Shown here piece by piece: positions 15,069-24,155 of a stretch of DNA of 38,529 nucleotides (position 1 is the first letter of the stretch; each line of letters starts with the position of its first letter). The stretch comes from Chloroflexota bacterium. GTDB lineage: Bacteria > Chloroflexota > UBA6077. The translations under genes and the position numbers were made by a program. The stretch covers positions 1-38,529 of the forward strand of contig JAJZRD010000011.1 of assembly GCA_021845945.1 (NCBI GenBank), read 5' to 3'. The notes under the pieces are model-generated. The model was not told the DNA's origin. It saw only the letters and a list, made by a program, of their open reading frames with translations, and made no database searches.

Positions 15069-16532
15069 ATGTTGACCATTCAGGAAGTTGCGAAGGCAGT
15101 GGGAGGGTCGGTCGTAGGGGAGCCGGCAGGGGAGCAGACCCTCACGTCGGTTGCGGTAGACTCCCGCCAGGTGACCCCGGGGGCGCTCTTCGTGGCCCTC
15201 AGGGGCCAGAAGCACGACGGCCACGATTTCGTGCTGGACGCCTTCGTCAAGGGCGCCAGGGCGGCCCTGGTGGAGAGGCTGCCGGCTGAGGCGGCGGCCC
15301 CAGCCGCTACCGGATCCCTTCCCTTGATCCAGGTGAGCGATACCATGGCGGCGCTGCAGACCCTGGCCCGCTACTGGCGGCAGCAGCTGGGGCTGTCGGT
15401 GATAGGGGTGACGGGCAGCGTGGGCAAGACCACCACCAAAGAGGTGGTGGCAGGGCTGCTGGCTCACCGTTTCCAGGTGATGAAGAGCGAGGGGAACCTG
15501 AATACCGAGGTTGGGCTTCCCCTGACCGTGCTGAAGGCTACACCGCGCCACCAGCTGCTCGTTCTGGAGATGGGGATGTACGCCGTGGGGGAGATCCGGG
15601 CCCTGGCGCGGATCGCCAAACCGGACGTGGGGATCGTGACCAACGTGGGGCCCACCCATCTGGAGCGGCTGGGCACCGTCGAGAGGATCGCCGAGGCCAA
15701 GGGCGAGCTTGTGGAGGAGTTGCCCGAGCAGGGGCTCGCCGTGCTGAACTTCGACGACCAGCGGGTGAAGGCCATGGCCTCCAGAACGCCGGCGAAGGTC
15801 GCATACTTCGGGCTGGATCCCCAGTCCGACTTCTGGGCCGACGCCGTTCAGAGTCGGGGCCTTCGGGGGATCGAGTTCGACCTGCGACATCGTAGGAGTG
15901 CAGAGCCCGGAGCGCTCAGTCCGGATGCAGGTTCCCCCGTGCTTCGCCCCGTGCACTCCGATCCTGACGATGAATGGGTTCACGTGCGGATGCCCCTGTT
16001 AGGGCTCCACAGCGTGCACGCCGCCCTGGCGGCCGCGGCGGTGGGCCACCACCTGGGGATGTCGCTGGAGGAGATAGCCGAGGGTCTCCACGAGGTGTCG
16101 CCTTCCCTCAGGCTGATCGTTGAGGCGGGGCTGAACGGCTCCACCGTGATCGACGACAGCTACAACGCCAACCCAGCCTCCACCCTGGCGGCTTTGAACC
16201 TGCTGGCCGAGCTGGAGGGTCGCAAGGTGGCCGTGCTGGGCGACATGCTTGAGTTGGGATCCTTCTCGGAGGAGGGGCATCAGATGGTTGGCAGGCGAGC
16301 CGCGGACGTGGCCGACCTGCTGATCGGGGTCGGCTCCTTGGGGGCCGTCATCGGACGGGAGGCCCTTGCCAGCGGCAAGAGCCCTGAGACGGTGGTTCTG
16401 GCGAAGACCAACGAGGAAGCCATCCAGCAGCTGAAGGCCCTTCTTCGCCCTGGGGACTGCGTCCTGGTGAAGGGCTCCCGGGGCATGCGGATGGAGCAGA
16501 TTGTAGAGGCGATTCGATGTCCTACTCCCTGA
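15069..16532 (+). CDS. murF: UDP-N-acetylmuramoyl-tripeptide--D-alanyl-D-alanine ligase MurF
   Basis: A 487-residue cytoplasmic Mur ligase that adds D-Ala-D-Ala to the UDP-MurNAc-tripeptide. The ATP loop is GVTGSVGKTTTKE near residue 115; SEGNLNTEVGLPLTVL and DDSYNANPASTLAALNLL are MurF-specific, separating it from MurE and MurC. The C-terminal domain contains VAVLGDMLELG and VLVKGSRGMRMEQI. I chose the ATG at 15069 (MLTIQEVAKAVGG) because this is where family members begin; a TTG 30 nt upstream is in frame but poorly supported. Its 3' end overlaps mraY by 16 nt. Confidence 0.93.
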   Translation: MLTIQEVAKAVGGSVVGEPAGEQTLTSVAVDSRQVTPGALFVALRGQKHDGHDFVLDAFVKGARAALVERLPAEAAAPAATGSLPLIQVSDTMAALQTLARYWRQQLGLSVIGVTGSVGKTTTKEVVAGLLAHRFQVMKSEGNLNTEVGLPLTVLKATPRHQLLVLEMGMYAVGEIRALARIAKPDVGIVTNVGPTHLERLGTVERIAEAKGELVEELPEQGLAVLNFDDQRVKAMASRTPAKVAYFGLDPQSDFWADAVQSRGLRGIEFDLRHRRSAEPGALSPDAGSPVLRPVHSDPDDEWVHVRMPLLGLHSVHAALAAAAVGHHLGMSLEEIAEGLHEVSPSLRLIVEAGLNGSTVIDDSYNANPASTLAALNLLAELEGRKVAVLGDMLELGSFSEEGHQMVGRRAADVADLLIGVGSLGAVIGREALASGKSPETVVLAKTNEEAIQQLKALLRPGDCVLVKGSRGMRMEQIVEAIRCPTP

Positions 16533-17473
16533 CCGTAGGGACTCTCACTTTTCTGATCGCCGTCATATGGGGTGGCCCCCTAATCCAGTACCTGAGGCGC
16601 CACCGCATCGGCAAGCAGATTCGGGTGGAGGGACCCAGCTCCCACATCGTGAAGACCGGAACCCCTACCATGGGTGGCATCTTGATCGTCGTGTCGGTGG
16701 TGGCGGTCACCGTGGTGGCCAACGTGGTGGGCAGGTACTCCATCCTGCTGCCCCTCGCGGTAGTGGCCGGCTGCGCGGCCGTCGGCGGCGTGGACGACAT
16801 GATGAACCTCGTGGGCGGCACTCGCACAGGGCTCTCGGTGCGGGCCAAGTTCATCCTGCTGGGGGCCATCGGCCTGGTGGCCGGGTTGGTGCTCTACCGG
16901 TTCCTCGGCATGGATACCCTCTACTTCCCCAGGTTGGGGGAGTTCAAGGTGGGCATCTGGTTCGCTGTGGTGGCAGCCATAGCGGTGGCCGGCACGGCTC
17001 ACGCGGTAAACCTGACGGACGGGCTGGACGGACTGGCCGGAGGGACGGTGGCCATCGCCTTCGCCTGCTACGGCATCATCGCCTACCTGCAGCATCAGGC
17101 CTACCTGGTGACCTTCTCCTTCACCGTGGTGGGCGCGACCCTGGCTTTCCTGTGGTACAACGCCCATCCGGCCCAGGTCTTCATGGGAGACATCGGATCG
17201 CTGACCCTGGGGGCGACTCTGGCTGTGGTGGCGCTGATGACCGGCCACGTGCTGCTGCTCCCCATCATCGGGGCGATCTTCGTGGTGGAGGCCCTGTCGG
17301 TCATGGCCCAGGTGGGCTACTTCAAGCTGACCCACGGGAAGAGACTATTCAAGATGACTCCCATCCACCACCATTTCGAGTTGCTAGGGTGGTCGGAGAC
17401 CCAGGTAACCCAGCGTTTCTGGTTGATCGCCATGTTGCTGGGCATGGTGGGCATAGCGCTGGCCTTGATCTAG
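16517..17473 (+). CDS. mraY: Phospho-N-acetylmuramoyl-pentapeptide transferase MraY
   Basis: A 318-residue polytopic enzyme that transfers phospho-MurNAc-pentapeptide to undecaprenyl phosphate, forming lipid I. About ten transmembrane helices are visible. Hallmarks are TPTMGGILIV near residue 50, the DDMMNL motif near residue 95, NLTDGLDGLAGG near residue 170, and MTPIHHHFELLGWSETQV near residue 285. It starts inside murF with GAGG upstream. It feeds lipid I to MurG, which is not encoded in this cluster. Confidence 0.96.
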   Translation: MSYSLTVGTLTFLIAVIWGGPLIQYLRRHRIGKQIRVEGPSSHIVKTGTPTMGGILIVVSVVAVTVVANVVGRYSILLPLAVVAGCAAVGGVDDMMNLVGGTRTGLSVRAKFILLGAIGLVAGLVLYRFLGMDTLYFPRLGEFKVGIWFAVVAAIAVAGTAHAVNLTDGLDGLAGGTVAIAFACYGIIAYLQHQAYLVTFSFTVVGATLAFLWYNAHPAQVFMGDIGSLTLGATLAVVALMTGHVLLLPIIGAIFVVEALSVMAQVGYFKLTHGKRLFKMTPIHHHFELLGWSETQVTQRFWLIAMLLGMVGIALALI

Positions 17474-17499
17474 AGATCGAATCCAACAGGGAACGTCCC

Positions 17500-18885
17500 A
17501 TGACAGCTGCAGAGATAGCCCGAGAGAGGTTTGCCGGCAAGAGGATCACCGTGGTGGGGCTTGCCCGCGAGGGTGTCTCCCTGGTGCGATTCCTGGCGGG
17601 GGCGGGGGCGCAGGTTACCGCCAACGATCGTGCCTCCGCCTCCGGCCTGGCCTCCACATTGGCTTCCCTGGAGGATCTGCCAGTCCGCTTCGTTCTGGGG
17701 GAACACCCTTCAGAGCTGTTCCTGGGGTCGGACTACGTCTTTGTCAGCCCGGGCGTTTCCCTTCAGATGGCTCCATTGGTGAAGGCTCGAGAGCAGGGCG
17801 TTCCCCTCACCAGCGAGACACAGCTCTTCTTCGAGCTGTGCCGAGGCCGGCTGGTGGGGATCACCGGCAGCAGCGGGAAGACCACCACCACCACGTTGGT
17901 GGGCGACATGTTGCGGGCGGCCGGGCTTCCGGTCCACGTGGGCGGGAACATCGGCGTGCCCCTGCTGGAGAGGCTGGACCAGATCGCTCCCGAGGACTGG
18001 GTGGTGCTGGAGATGAGCAGCTTCCAACTGGAGAGGCTGCCCTACAGTCCCTCCATCGCGGCGATCCTGAACGTAACGCCCAATCACCTGGACCGCCATG
18101 GAGACATGGAGAGCTACGTTGCCGCCAAGGCGAACATCCTGCGCCACCAGCGGCCCGGAGACCGGGCCATCCTGAGCGCCGACGATCGGGTGACGGCCGG
18201 CCTGCGGACCGTCGAGCCTCCCCTCTGGTTCAGCCTGGAGCGGCCCGTGGAGGGGAGCTATCTGGAAGGGGATCGGATCCTGCTGCGCCGCGGGACCTCC
18301 GTGGAAACGGTGTGTCGGGTGGGAGAGGTGCGGCTGCGAGGCAGGCACAACCTGTCCAACGTCGTGGCTGCCACGGCGGTGGCGTCGGCCACGGGGGTGC
18401 CCCCCGAGGCCATGCGAGTGGCCATCTCCGGCTTCCGGGGGGTCCCTCACCGGTTGGAGGTGGTGGCGGAGCTGGGGGGCGTCACCTTCTGCAACGACTC
18501 CATCGCCACCGCCCCCGAGCGGTCCATGGCAAGCCTTCGCTCCTTCGAAGAGCCCATCGTCCTCATAGCGGGAGGGCGGGACAAGCACCTGCCCATGGAG
18601 GATTGGGGGGAGATGATCCGCCGGCGGGTCAAGGCGCTGGTGCTGTTGGGCGAGGCCGGTGACCTCATCGAAAACGCGGTGCTGCAGGCCCCGGGACCGG
18701 TCGCACCGCCCATCTTCAGGGCGGGTTCCATGGAGGAGGCGGTGGAATTGGCGAGACGGGCCGCTTCCGCCGGGGACGTCGTCCTGCTGGCGCCGGGCGG
18801 CACCAGCTTCGACATGTTCAAGGACTTCGAGGAGCGTGGGGAGCGCTTCCGGGAATGCGTTCGAAGGCTGGCCAACCCAGCCTGA
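17500..18885 (+). CDS. murD: UDP-N-acetylmuramoyl-L-alanine--D-glutamate ligase MurD
   Basis: A 461-residue Mur ligase adding D-glutamate. The N-terminal Rossmann-like domain starts ITVVGLAREGVSLVRFL; the ATP loop GITGSSGKTTTTTLVGD is near residue 115; NVTPNHLDRHGDMESYVAAK and FRGVPHRLEVVAELGGV are MurD-type segments; VLLAPGGTSFDMFKDFEERG lies near the end. The ATG at 17500 (MTAAEIARERF) is preceded by AGGGAA. The frame is open for more than 900 nt upstream, but that stretch only shadows mraY in another frame. Spacing to mraY is 26 nt. Confidence 0.95.
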   Translation: MTAAEIARERFAGKRITVVGLAREGVSLVRFLAGAGAQVTANDRASASGLASTLASLEDLPVRFVLGEHPSELFLGSDYVFVSPGVSLQMAPLVKAREQGVPLTSETQLFFELCRGRLVGITGSSGKTTTTTLVGDMLRAAGLPVHVGGNIGVPLLERLDQIAPEDWVVLEMSSFQLERLPYSPSIAAILNVTPNHLDRHGDMESYVAAKANILRHQRPGDRAILSADDRVTAGLRTVEPPLWFSLERPVEGSYLEGDRILLRRGTSVETVCRVGEVRLRGRHNLSNVVAATAVASATGVPPEAMRVAISGFRGVPHRLEVVAELGGVTFCNDSIATAPERSMASLRSFEEPIVLIAGGRDKHLPMEDWGEMIRRRVKALVLLGEAGDLIENAVLQAPGPVAPPIFRAGSMEEAVELARRAASAGDVVLLAPGGTSFDMFKDFEERGERFRECVRRLANPA

Positions 18886-18900
18886 GGGGAAGGGGAATCG

Positions 18901-20151
18901 ATGAGCGCCAGGGCTCATCCCAGGCCGACACCCGATATCCCGCTGCTGCTGGTCACCATCGTGTTGCTGGTGCTGGGAGTGGAGATGGTCTACAGCGCCA
19001 GCTTCGTGGTGGCCCAGTCCGAGTTCGGCGACGCCACCTACTTCCTCAGCAAGCAGGTTGTGTGGGCCCTGGTGGGCGCTGCCTTCATGGTGGCGGCCGC
19101 GCTGGTGGATTACCACCGGCTGGAGCGGCTGTCGGTCCCCTTGATGGTGATCACGGTGGGGGCCATGGTGCTGGTGCTGATACCCGGGATAGGCGTGGGC
19201 AACTACGGGGCAACCCGCTGGATCAGGTTGGGTCCCCTACCCCTGCCGCCCATACAGCCGAGCGAGTTCGCCAAGCTGGCGCTGATCGTGTACATGTCGG
19301 CCTGGTTGGCCCGCAAGGGGAAGAGGGTGCGGGAGCTCACCTACGGGTTCGTGCCCTTCGCCCTGCTGCTGATCGTGGTGACGGCGCTGATCATGGCCCA
19401 ACCCGACATGGGCACCTCCTTCGTGGTGGTGGCCACCGCGGCCTGCCTGTTCTTCGTGGCGGGTGCGAACCTGCTCCACTTCTTCGTGGCGGGTGCCGGC
19501 GGGGTAGTGGGTTTCGCCTACCTGATCGTCCACTCCGGCTACCGGCACGATCGCCTTCAGGCCTTCCTGAACCCCTGGGCCGATCCGAAGGATACGGGAT
19601 GGCACACCATCCAGACGTTGATAGCCCTCGGTTCGGGGGGGCTCACCGGACTGGGGTTGGGGGCCAGCCGGCAGAAGTTCTACTACGTGCCAAACGCCCA
19701 CACCGACGCCATTTTCGCCATCATCGGCGAAGAGCTGGGGCTGATAGGATCGGCCGCCGTCATAGTGCTGTTTGCCGTCCTGGCCTGGAGGGGGTTCCGC
19801 ATCGCCTTCAGGGCTCCGGACCGCTTTGGGAGGCTGCTGGCCACGGGCGTCACCTGCATGATCCTGGTGCAGGCCGTTACCAACATCGCCGTGGTGACCA
19901 ACACGATCCCTTACACCGGCATCACCCTACCCTTCATCAGCTTCGGTGGTTCCTCTCTCCTGGTGTGCATGGCGGGGGTAGGGTTGCTCCTGGGAGTATC
20001 CCGACACGACCGCGCCATCCCCACCACCGGGGGGGAGCGACGGGAAACCGTGGTCAAGATGTTTCAGCGGAAGCCCTCTCGCCCGCGTCTCGCTGCTTCC
20101 GGCGCGAATCTCGCGCCCAAGAGGAGTAGCCGTTCTCGTCGGGGGATCTGA
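18901..20151 (+). CDS. ftsW: Septal peptidoglycan glycosyltransferase FtsW
   Basis: A 416-residue SEDS-family membrane protein that polymerises lipid II at the septum together with FtsI. About ten transmembrane helices are predicted. Family motifs include GATRWIRLG with IQPSEFAKLALIVYMSAWL (near residues 105-140), MAQPDMGTS, and ending segments NTIPYTGITLPFISFGGSS. The final 50 residues are a basic, Ser/Arg-rich cytoplasmic tail (ending KRSSRSRRGI), longer than usual. RodA is a paralogous alternative, but the position between murD and murC fixes FtsW. murG, normally next, is missing. Confidence 0.94.
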   Translation: MSARAHPRPTPDIPLLLVTIVLLVLGVEMVYSASFVVAQSEFGDATYFLSKQVVWALVGAAFMVAAALVDYHRLERLSVPLMVITVGAMVLVLIPGIGVGNYGATRWIRLGPLPLPPIQPSEFAKLALIVYMSAWLARKGKRVRELTYGFVPFALLLIVVTALIMAQPDMGTSFVVVATAACLFFVAGANLLHFFVAGAGGVVGFAYLIVHSGYRHDRLQAFLNPWADPKDTGWHTIQTLIALGSGGLTGLGLGASRQKFYYVPNAHTDAIFAIIGEELGLIGSAAVIVLFAVLAWRGFRIAFRAPDRFGRLLATGVTCMILVQAVTNIAVVTNTIPYTGITLPFISFGGSSLLVCMAGVGLLLGVSRHDRAIPTTGGERRETVVKMFQRKPSRPRLAASGANLAPKRSSRSRRGI

Positions 20152-20154
20152 CCT

Positions 20155-21567
20155 ATGACTGTGAGCCAGCCAACTCGAGATTCAAGACTGCTAGCCGGCG
20201 CCAAGACGGTGCACTTTGTGGGGATCGGGGGCATCGGGATGAGCGCCATGGCGGAGCTGCTGGTCGGCCGTGGCAAGCGGGTGACCGGGTCCGACGTGAA
20301 GTCCTCCTCGATCGTCGAACGGCTTGAGGGGATGGGGATCCGCGTCAACGTGGGCCATGCAGGGGAGTCGGTGATCGGTGCGCAGCTGGTGGTGGCCACC
20401 GCCGCGGCGAGATCCGATAACCCCGAGCTGCTGGAGGCGCAGCGCCGAGGCATACCAGTGGTGAAGCGGGCCGAGCTGCTGGGCTGGCTGATGGGCGACA
20501 GCTACGGCTTGGCGGTGGCCGGAACCCACGGGAAGACCACCACCACCGGCATGCTGGCCTTCCTCCTTCATAGAGCAGGACTGGACCCCACAGCTTTGAT
20601 CGGGGGGGAGCCCCTGGACTTCTCGAGCCACGGGCTGCTGGGCCGGAGCCCCTACCTGGTGGCCGAGGCCGACGAGTTCGACCGCTCCTTCCTGCAGCTT
20701 TGGCCCAAGGTGGCGATCATCACCAGCGTCGAGGCCGACCACCTGGACTGCTACGCGGACCTGGAGGAGATCGCCCGCACGTTCGCCGAGTTCGCGGGCC
20801 GGGTGCCGCAAGATGGGCTGCTGGTGACCTACGCCGACGATCCCATCTTGCAGCAGATGCGGCCGGCGGTTCCCCGCCAGAGCTACGGGTTCGCCCCCGA
20901 GGCGGACTGGCGGATAGTGGAGATCGCGCCGGTGGCACCATTTGGCACCCGTTTCACCTTCGAGACGCCGTCGGGCACGCGGCAGCAGTGCACCCTGCTG
21001 CTGTCGGGGCAGCACTACGCCCTCAATGCCCTGGCGGCCATCGTGGCCGCGGCGCACGTTGGTGTGGATCCCGCCGCGGCCGCCGGTCTCATCGCTTCCT
21101 TCCGGGGCACCCGCCGGCGTTTCGAGCTGGTGGGCGAGGCCGCTGGGGTGACGCTGCTGGACGACTACGCCCACCATCCGACGGCGGTGCGGGCCACCCT
21201 GCGGGCGGCTCGGGAGCGGCACCAGGGGCGCCTCTGGTGCGTCTTCCAGCCCCACACCGTCAACCGGACGGAGAAGTTGCTGGGGGAGTTCGCCGGGGCC
21301 TTCGCCGATGCCGACAGGGTGTTGGTGCTTCCCATCTACCACCCCGCCGGGCGGGAGGAGAGGGAGGCGGTGAGCAGCCGGGACCTGGTGGCCCGGATGC
21401 GCCACCCCGGCGTGCAGTTGGTGGGCGGCCTGGCCGAGGCGGCGGCGATCCTGGAAGCCGAGGCCGCCCAGGGGGACCTGATCATCACCATGGGAGCCGG
21501 CGACGTGTACAAGGTGGGCGAGCACGTGCTGTGCCGGCTGAAGAAGAAAGAGGCCAACGGCAAGTGA
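20155..21567 (+). CDS. murC: UDP-N-acetylmuramate--L-alanine ligase MurC
   Basis: A 470-residue Mur ligase that adds the first L-alanine to UDP-MurNAc. The N-terminal motif VHFVGIGGIGMSAMAELL, the ATP loop AVAGTHGKTTTTGML near residue 120, EADEFDRSFLQL, and DDYAHHPTAVRATLRAAR near residue 340 are all specific to MurC. It starts 3 nt after ftsW and its stop overlaps the GTG start of ftsQ. Many bacteria have murB next; here it is absent. Confidence 0.96.
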   Translation: MTVSQPTRDSRLLAGAKTVHFVGIGGIGMSAMAELLVGRGKRVTGSDVKSSSIVERLEGMGIRVNVGHAGESVIGAQLVVATAAARSDNPELLEAQRRGIPVVKRAELLGWLMGDSYGLAVAGTHGKTTTTGMLAFLLHRAGLDPTALIGGEPLDFSSHGLLGRSPYLVAEADEFDRSFLQLWPKVAIITSVEADHLDCYADLEEIARTFAEFAGRVPQDGLLVTYADDPILQQMRPAVPRQSYGFAPEADWRIVEIAPVAPFGTRFTFETPSGTRQQCTLLLSGQHYALNALAAIVAAAHVGVDPAAAAGLIASFRGTRRRFELVGEAAGVTLLDDYAHHPTAVRATLRAARERHQGRLWCVFQPHTVNRTEKLLGEFAGAFADADRVLVLPIYHPAGREEREAVSSRDLVARMRHPGVQLVGGLAEAAAILEAEAAQGDLIITMGAGDVYKVGEHVLCRLKKKEANGK

Positions 21568-22406
21568 GAGATCAGGCGATCAGCAATCGACGCAAGCCGC
21601 GGCGGCGAAGCGTCCGTTCGGGCAGCTCCCTGGGCCTTCGCAGGCGCAGAGGGTTCTCCTTCGGCTGGGTCCCCAGGGTCCTCCCCACCCTGGTATACCT
21701 CTCTGTATTGATTCTCGCTGCCTGGTTGCTATACTATTCTATTGCTTCCCCGTACTTTGCGGTCCGAGAGATCTCCGTTTCCGGCAACAAGCTTCTCGAT
21801 GCCGATCGAGCCAGGGACGCAGCCGGATCGCTGGGGCAGAACGTGCTGCGGCTCCGAGGTGAGGAGATCGAGCAGGCGGTTGCCAGGATCAGTGTGGTCA
21901 AGAGCGCTCGGGCCGTGCTGGCGCTGCCAGGCCGGCTGGACATCGACGTTACGGAGCGAACCCCTCTCGTGCAGTGGCAAGCCCGGGAGGGGTCCTTTCT
22001 GGTAGATCGAGAGGGTGTGGTCTTCAGCAGGCAGGCGCCGCCCGGCCACGTGGCTGTGGTCAAGGAGTGGGATGGCCCGGCGATGGACGTGGGAAGCCGC
22101 ATAGATCCTCACGTCTTGGCAGCCGTCGAGACTCTGGAGCTCACCCTCCCCGAGCAGGCGGGTATTCAGCCCTCGTGGTTCGATTACTCGCGCAGCTCGG
22201 GCATTGCGGTACCTGCCCAGGGTGGACCCAGGATTATTCTTGGCGACGCCGACGATCTCGAAGCTAAGGTTGCGGCGCTCGTAGCGATTCGCACGCACCT
22301 CGCGACGAGTAAAGCTCGAGCAGAGATAATCGATCTTCGCTTCAACGGTCGGCCTGTATACGTCCTCGCATCTACCACCCCGGCCAAGTCGGGCCAGGCG
22401 CGCTAG
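21564..22406 (+). CDS. ftsQ: Cell division protein FtsQ (POTRA domain)
   Basis: A 280-residue bitopic divisome protein. An Arg-rich cytoplasmic N-terminus (about 45 residues, RRKPRRRSVRSGSS) is followed by one transmembrane helix (VLPTLVYLSVLILAAWLLYY). A POTRA domain beginning FAVREISVSGNKLLDADRAR then leads into the FtsQ beta-domain (IDVTERTPLVQW and onward). The start is the GTG overlapping the murC stop (GTGA), with AAAGAGG upstream. The frame is open far upstream inside murC, but that is a shadow. It should recruit FtsL and its DivIC partner. Confidence 0.9.
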   Translation: MRDQAISNRRKPRRRSVRSGSSLGLRRRRGFSFGWVPRVLPTLVYLSVLILAAWLLYYSIASPYFAVREISVSGNKLLDADRARDAAGSLGQNVLRLRGEEIEQAVARISVVKSARAVLALPGRLDIDVTERTPLVQWQAREGSFLVDREGVVFSRQAPPGHVAVVKEWDGPAMDVGSRIDPHVLAAVETLELTLPEQAGIQPSWFDYSRSSGIAVPAQGGPRIILGDADDLEAKVAALVAIRTHLATSKARAEIIDLRFNGRPVYVLASTTPAKSGQAR

Positions 22407-22429
22407 GGAGCGGGCTCTGGGCGCTGGCT

Positions 22430-22471
22430 TCACCGGCGGTGGCCGGTGAGGCAGACTGGCGCGATCCGCCA
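22430..22471 (+). repeat. Two tandem small hairpins between ftsQ and sbp
   Basis: TCACCGG (22430-22436) pairs with CCGGTGA (22443-22449), and CTGGCG (22455-22460) pairs with CGCCAG (22466-22471). Neither has a T-run. They may shape translation or processing of the sbp-ftsA-ftsZ message; this is inference. Confidence 0.45.
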
Positions 22472-22496
22472 GCATTCGTCTGGAGGGATGTCTCCC

Positions 22497-22862
22497 ATGT
22501 GGCTTCCTCTGCTCGGTCTCTTGACCGGAGTGGTGATAGGCCTTTCCTTCTCCATCTCGGTGCCTGCCGATTACGCGCGGTACACCGGCATGGCCATCCT
22601 GGCGGCGATGGATTCGATCCTGGGAGCCATCAGCGCCGAGGTTGACGGCCGGTACGAGAACGACATCTTCGTGGCGGGGCTGTTCACCAACATGCTGCTG
22701 GCCGGCACGCTCACCTATTTGGGCGACCGGTTGGGCGTGGAGTTGTACTTCGCGGCCATCGTGGCCTTCGGGGCGCGCATGTTCAACAATCTTGCCATCA
22801 TTCGGCGGCATTTCGTCGCCAGACTCCGCAGTTGGCAGAGGTTGAAGGCGGGCCAGGGCTAA
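22497..22862 (+). CDS. sbp: Small basic protein family (Sbp, DUF1290)
   Basis: A 121-residue membrane protein with three or four hydrophobic helices. It matches the DUF1290 'small basic protein' family found beside ftsA/ftsZ in Bacillus and other monoderm bacteria. Key stretches are WLPLLGLLTGVVIGLSFSIS, ARYTGMAILAAMDSILGAIS, YENDIFVAGLFTNMLLAG and FGARMFNNLAIIRRH. The ATG at 22497 is chosen because GGAGGG lies nine bases upstream; an ATG at 22488 would abut that site. Its TAA overlaps the ftsA ATG by one base (TAATG). Function is unknown even in model organisms. Confidence 0.9.
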   Translation: MWLPLLGLLTGVVIGLSFSISVPADYARYTGMAILAAMDSILGAISAEVDGRYENDIFVAGLFTNMLLAGTLTYLGDRLGVELYFAAIVAFGARMFNNLAIIRRHFVARLRSWQRLKAGQG

Positions 22863-24091
22863 TGGGTGGGGAACAAGTAGTTGTCGGCCTGGACGTCGGC
22901 ACGACCAAAGTATCGGCACTGATCGGCGAGGTGAAGGGCCCGCATCTGGTGCAGGTCGTGGGCGTCGGCATCTCCCCCTCACGAGGACTCAAGAAGGGGC
23001 TCGTGGTGGACATGGAGGAGGTCGCCGCCACCATCGCCACCGCCCTGCGAAAGGCCGAGGCCTTCTCCGGCTACAAGATAATCGGTGCCCACGTTTCGAT
23101 ATCCGGAGGCCATCTGGCCTCCGAGGCGGCCCGGGGCAGCATCTCTCTTCCAGGGGATCGCCCCGTCTCCCAGCAAGAGCTGTCCGAGGTGTTGAGCGCC
23201 GCGCGGCTCGAAGAGGTCCCCGATGGGAGAGACGTGCTTCACGTGCTCCCCAGGGGGTACGTGGTCGACGGCGAGGACGGCATCCGGAACCCTGTTGGGA
23301 TGCTGGCATCCCGTCTGGAGGTGGAAGGGCTGGTGGTCAGCTCGTCCTCGGCACCCCTCCACAACCTGGCGCGATGTGTGGAGCGGGCGGGCATCCAGAT
23401 CGATGGCTTCGTGGCAGGCGGCCTGGCCTCGGCCCAGGGGGTGCTGAGCGATCCCGAGAGGGAGCTGGGTGTGCTGCTGATAGACCTCGGGGGCGGAACC
23501 ACCGACATGGCCTGGTATCGGGATGGAGAGGTCCGATACGTGGGTGCACTTCCCGTCGGCGGCAATCACCTGACCAACGACCTCTCCGTTGGGCTGGGGG
23601 TGCCCTTCTCCGCTGCGGAGGAGATAAAGGTGCGCTTCGCCTCCGCCGTCCCCTCCAGCATGAGCGAAGAGGACACTATCGATGCCGGCTCCTTCTCCGA
23701 TGGAGAGGTGCGAAAGGTATCCAAGCGCTTCATGGTGGAGATCGTGGAGGCGCGGCTCTCCGAGATCTTCGGCCTGGTGACGGATGAGTTGGAGCAGCAG
23801 GCCTTCCATGGGGTGCTGCCGGCGGGGGTCGTCCTGACGGGCGGCACGGCCCAACTGAGGGGGATTCGGGAGTTGGCTCAACAGGCCTTCAACGCCCCCG
23901 TTCGGATTGGGCCGCCCGAGGGGTTGTCGGGATCCATCGATTCCATCAGAACCTCGGCATACGCCACCGGAGCGGGTTTGCTGAAGTGGGCGCTGGCTCA
24001 GGCGGAGGAGTTGCCCAGCGTCAGGTCCATGCGAAGGCGAGTTGGCTGGGGATCGAGGATCAAAGGCTTGGCGAAGGTGTTCCTGCCCTAG
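22862..24091 (+). CDS. ftsA: Cell division protein FtsA
   Basis: A 409-residue actin-like ATPase that tethers FtsZ to the membrane and links it to the late divisome. It starts VVVGLDVGTTKVSALIGEV (phosphate 1), contains an SHS2 insertion (GAHVSISGGHL region), LLIDLGGGTTDMAWY (phosphate 2) and VVLTGGTAQLRGI (adenosine loop). It ends in a basic amphipathic helix, RRVGWGSRIKGLAKVFLP, typical of the FtsA membrane-targeting sequence. The ATG overlaps the sbp stop, so translation is coupled. Confidence 0.95.
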   Translation: MGGEQVVVGLDVGTTKVSALIGEVKGPHLVQVVGVGISPSRGLKKGLVVDMEEVAATIATALRKAEAFSGYKIIGAHVSISGGHLASEAARGSISLPGDRPVSQQELSEVLSAARLEEVPDGRDVLHVLPRGYVVDGEDGIRNPVGMLASRLEVEGLVVSSSSAPLHNLARCVERAGIQIDGFVAGGLASAQGVLSDPERELGVLLIDLGGGTTDMAWYRDGEVRYVGALPVGGNHLTNDLSVGLGVPFSAAEEIKVRFASAVPSSMSEEDTIDAGSFSDGEVRKVSKRFMVEIVEARLSEIFGLVTDELEQQAFHGVLPAGVVLTGGTAQLRGIRELAQQAFNAPVRIGPPEGLSGSIDSIRTSAYATGAGLLKWALAQAEELPSVRSMRRRVGWGSRIKGLAKVFLP

Positions 24092-24092
24092 C

Positions 24093-24155
24093 GAGTAATG
24101 GGTAATGAGTGTTGGGTTCTTACTCATCACTCATCACTCGTCGCTCATCACTCGA
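24093..24155. repeat. Imperfect inverted repeat with ACTCATC direct repeats
   Basis: GAGTAATGGGTAATGAGT (24093-24110) matches the reverse complement of 24122-24139 at 15 of 18 positions, with an 11-nt loop. The right arm is made of ACTCATC/ACTCGTC-type 7-nt direct repeats that continue to about 24152. The element fills the ftsA-ftsZ gap and ends just before the ftsZ ribosome binding site. Confidence 0.7.

Noticed and set aside
16567..17499. Open frame continuous with murD, extending 311 codons upstream
   Set aside because: It lies within mraY in another frame, has Gly/Arg/Pro-rich shadow composition, and the family start of MurD is at 17500.
17710..19116. 468-codon reverse-strand open frame
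   Set aside because: Antisense to murD and ftsW; composition and lack of a start signal mark it as a shadow.
20191..21525. 444-codon reverse-strand open frame
   Set aside because: Antisense shadow of murC with low-complexity His/Gly/Arg composition.
20700..21563. Open frame continuous with ftsQ inside murC
   Set aside because: Shadow of murC in a GC-rich genome; the FtsQ start is the GTG overlapping the murC stop.
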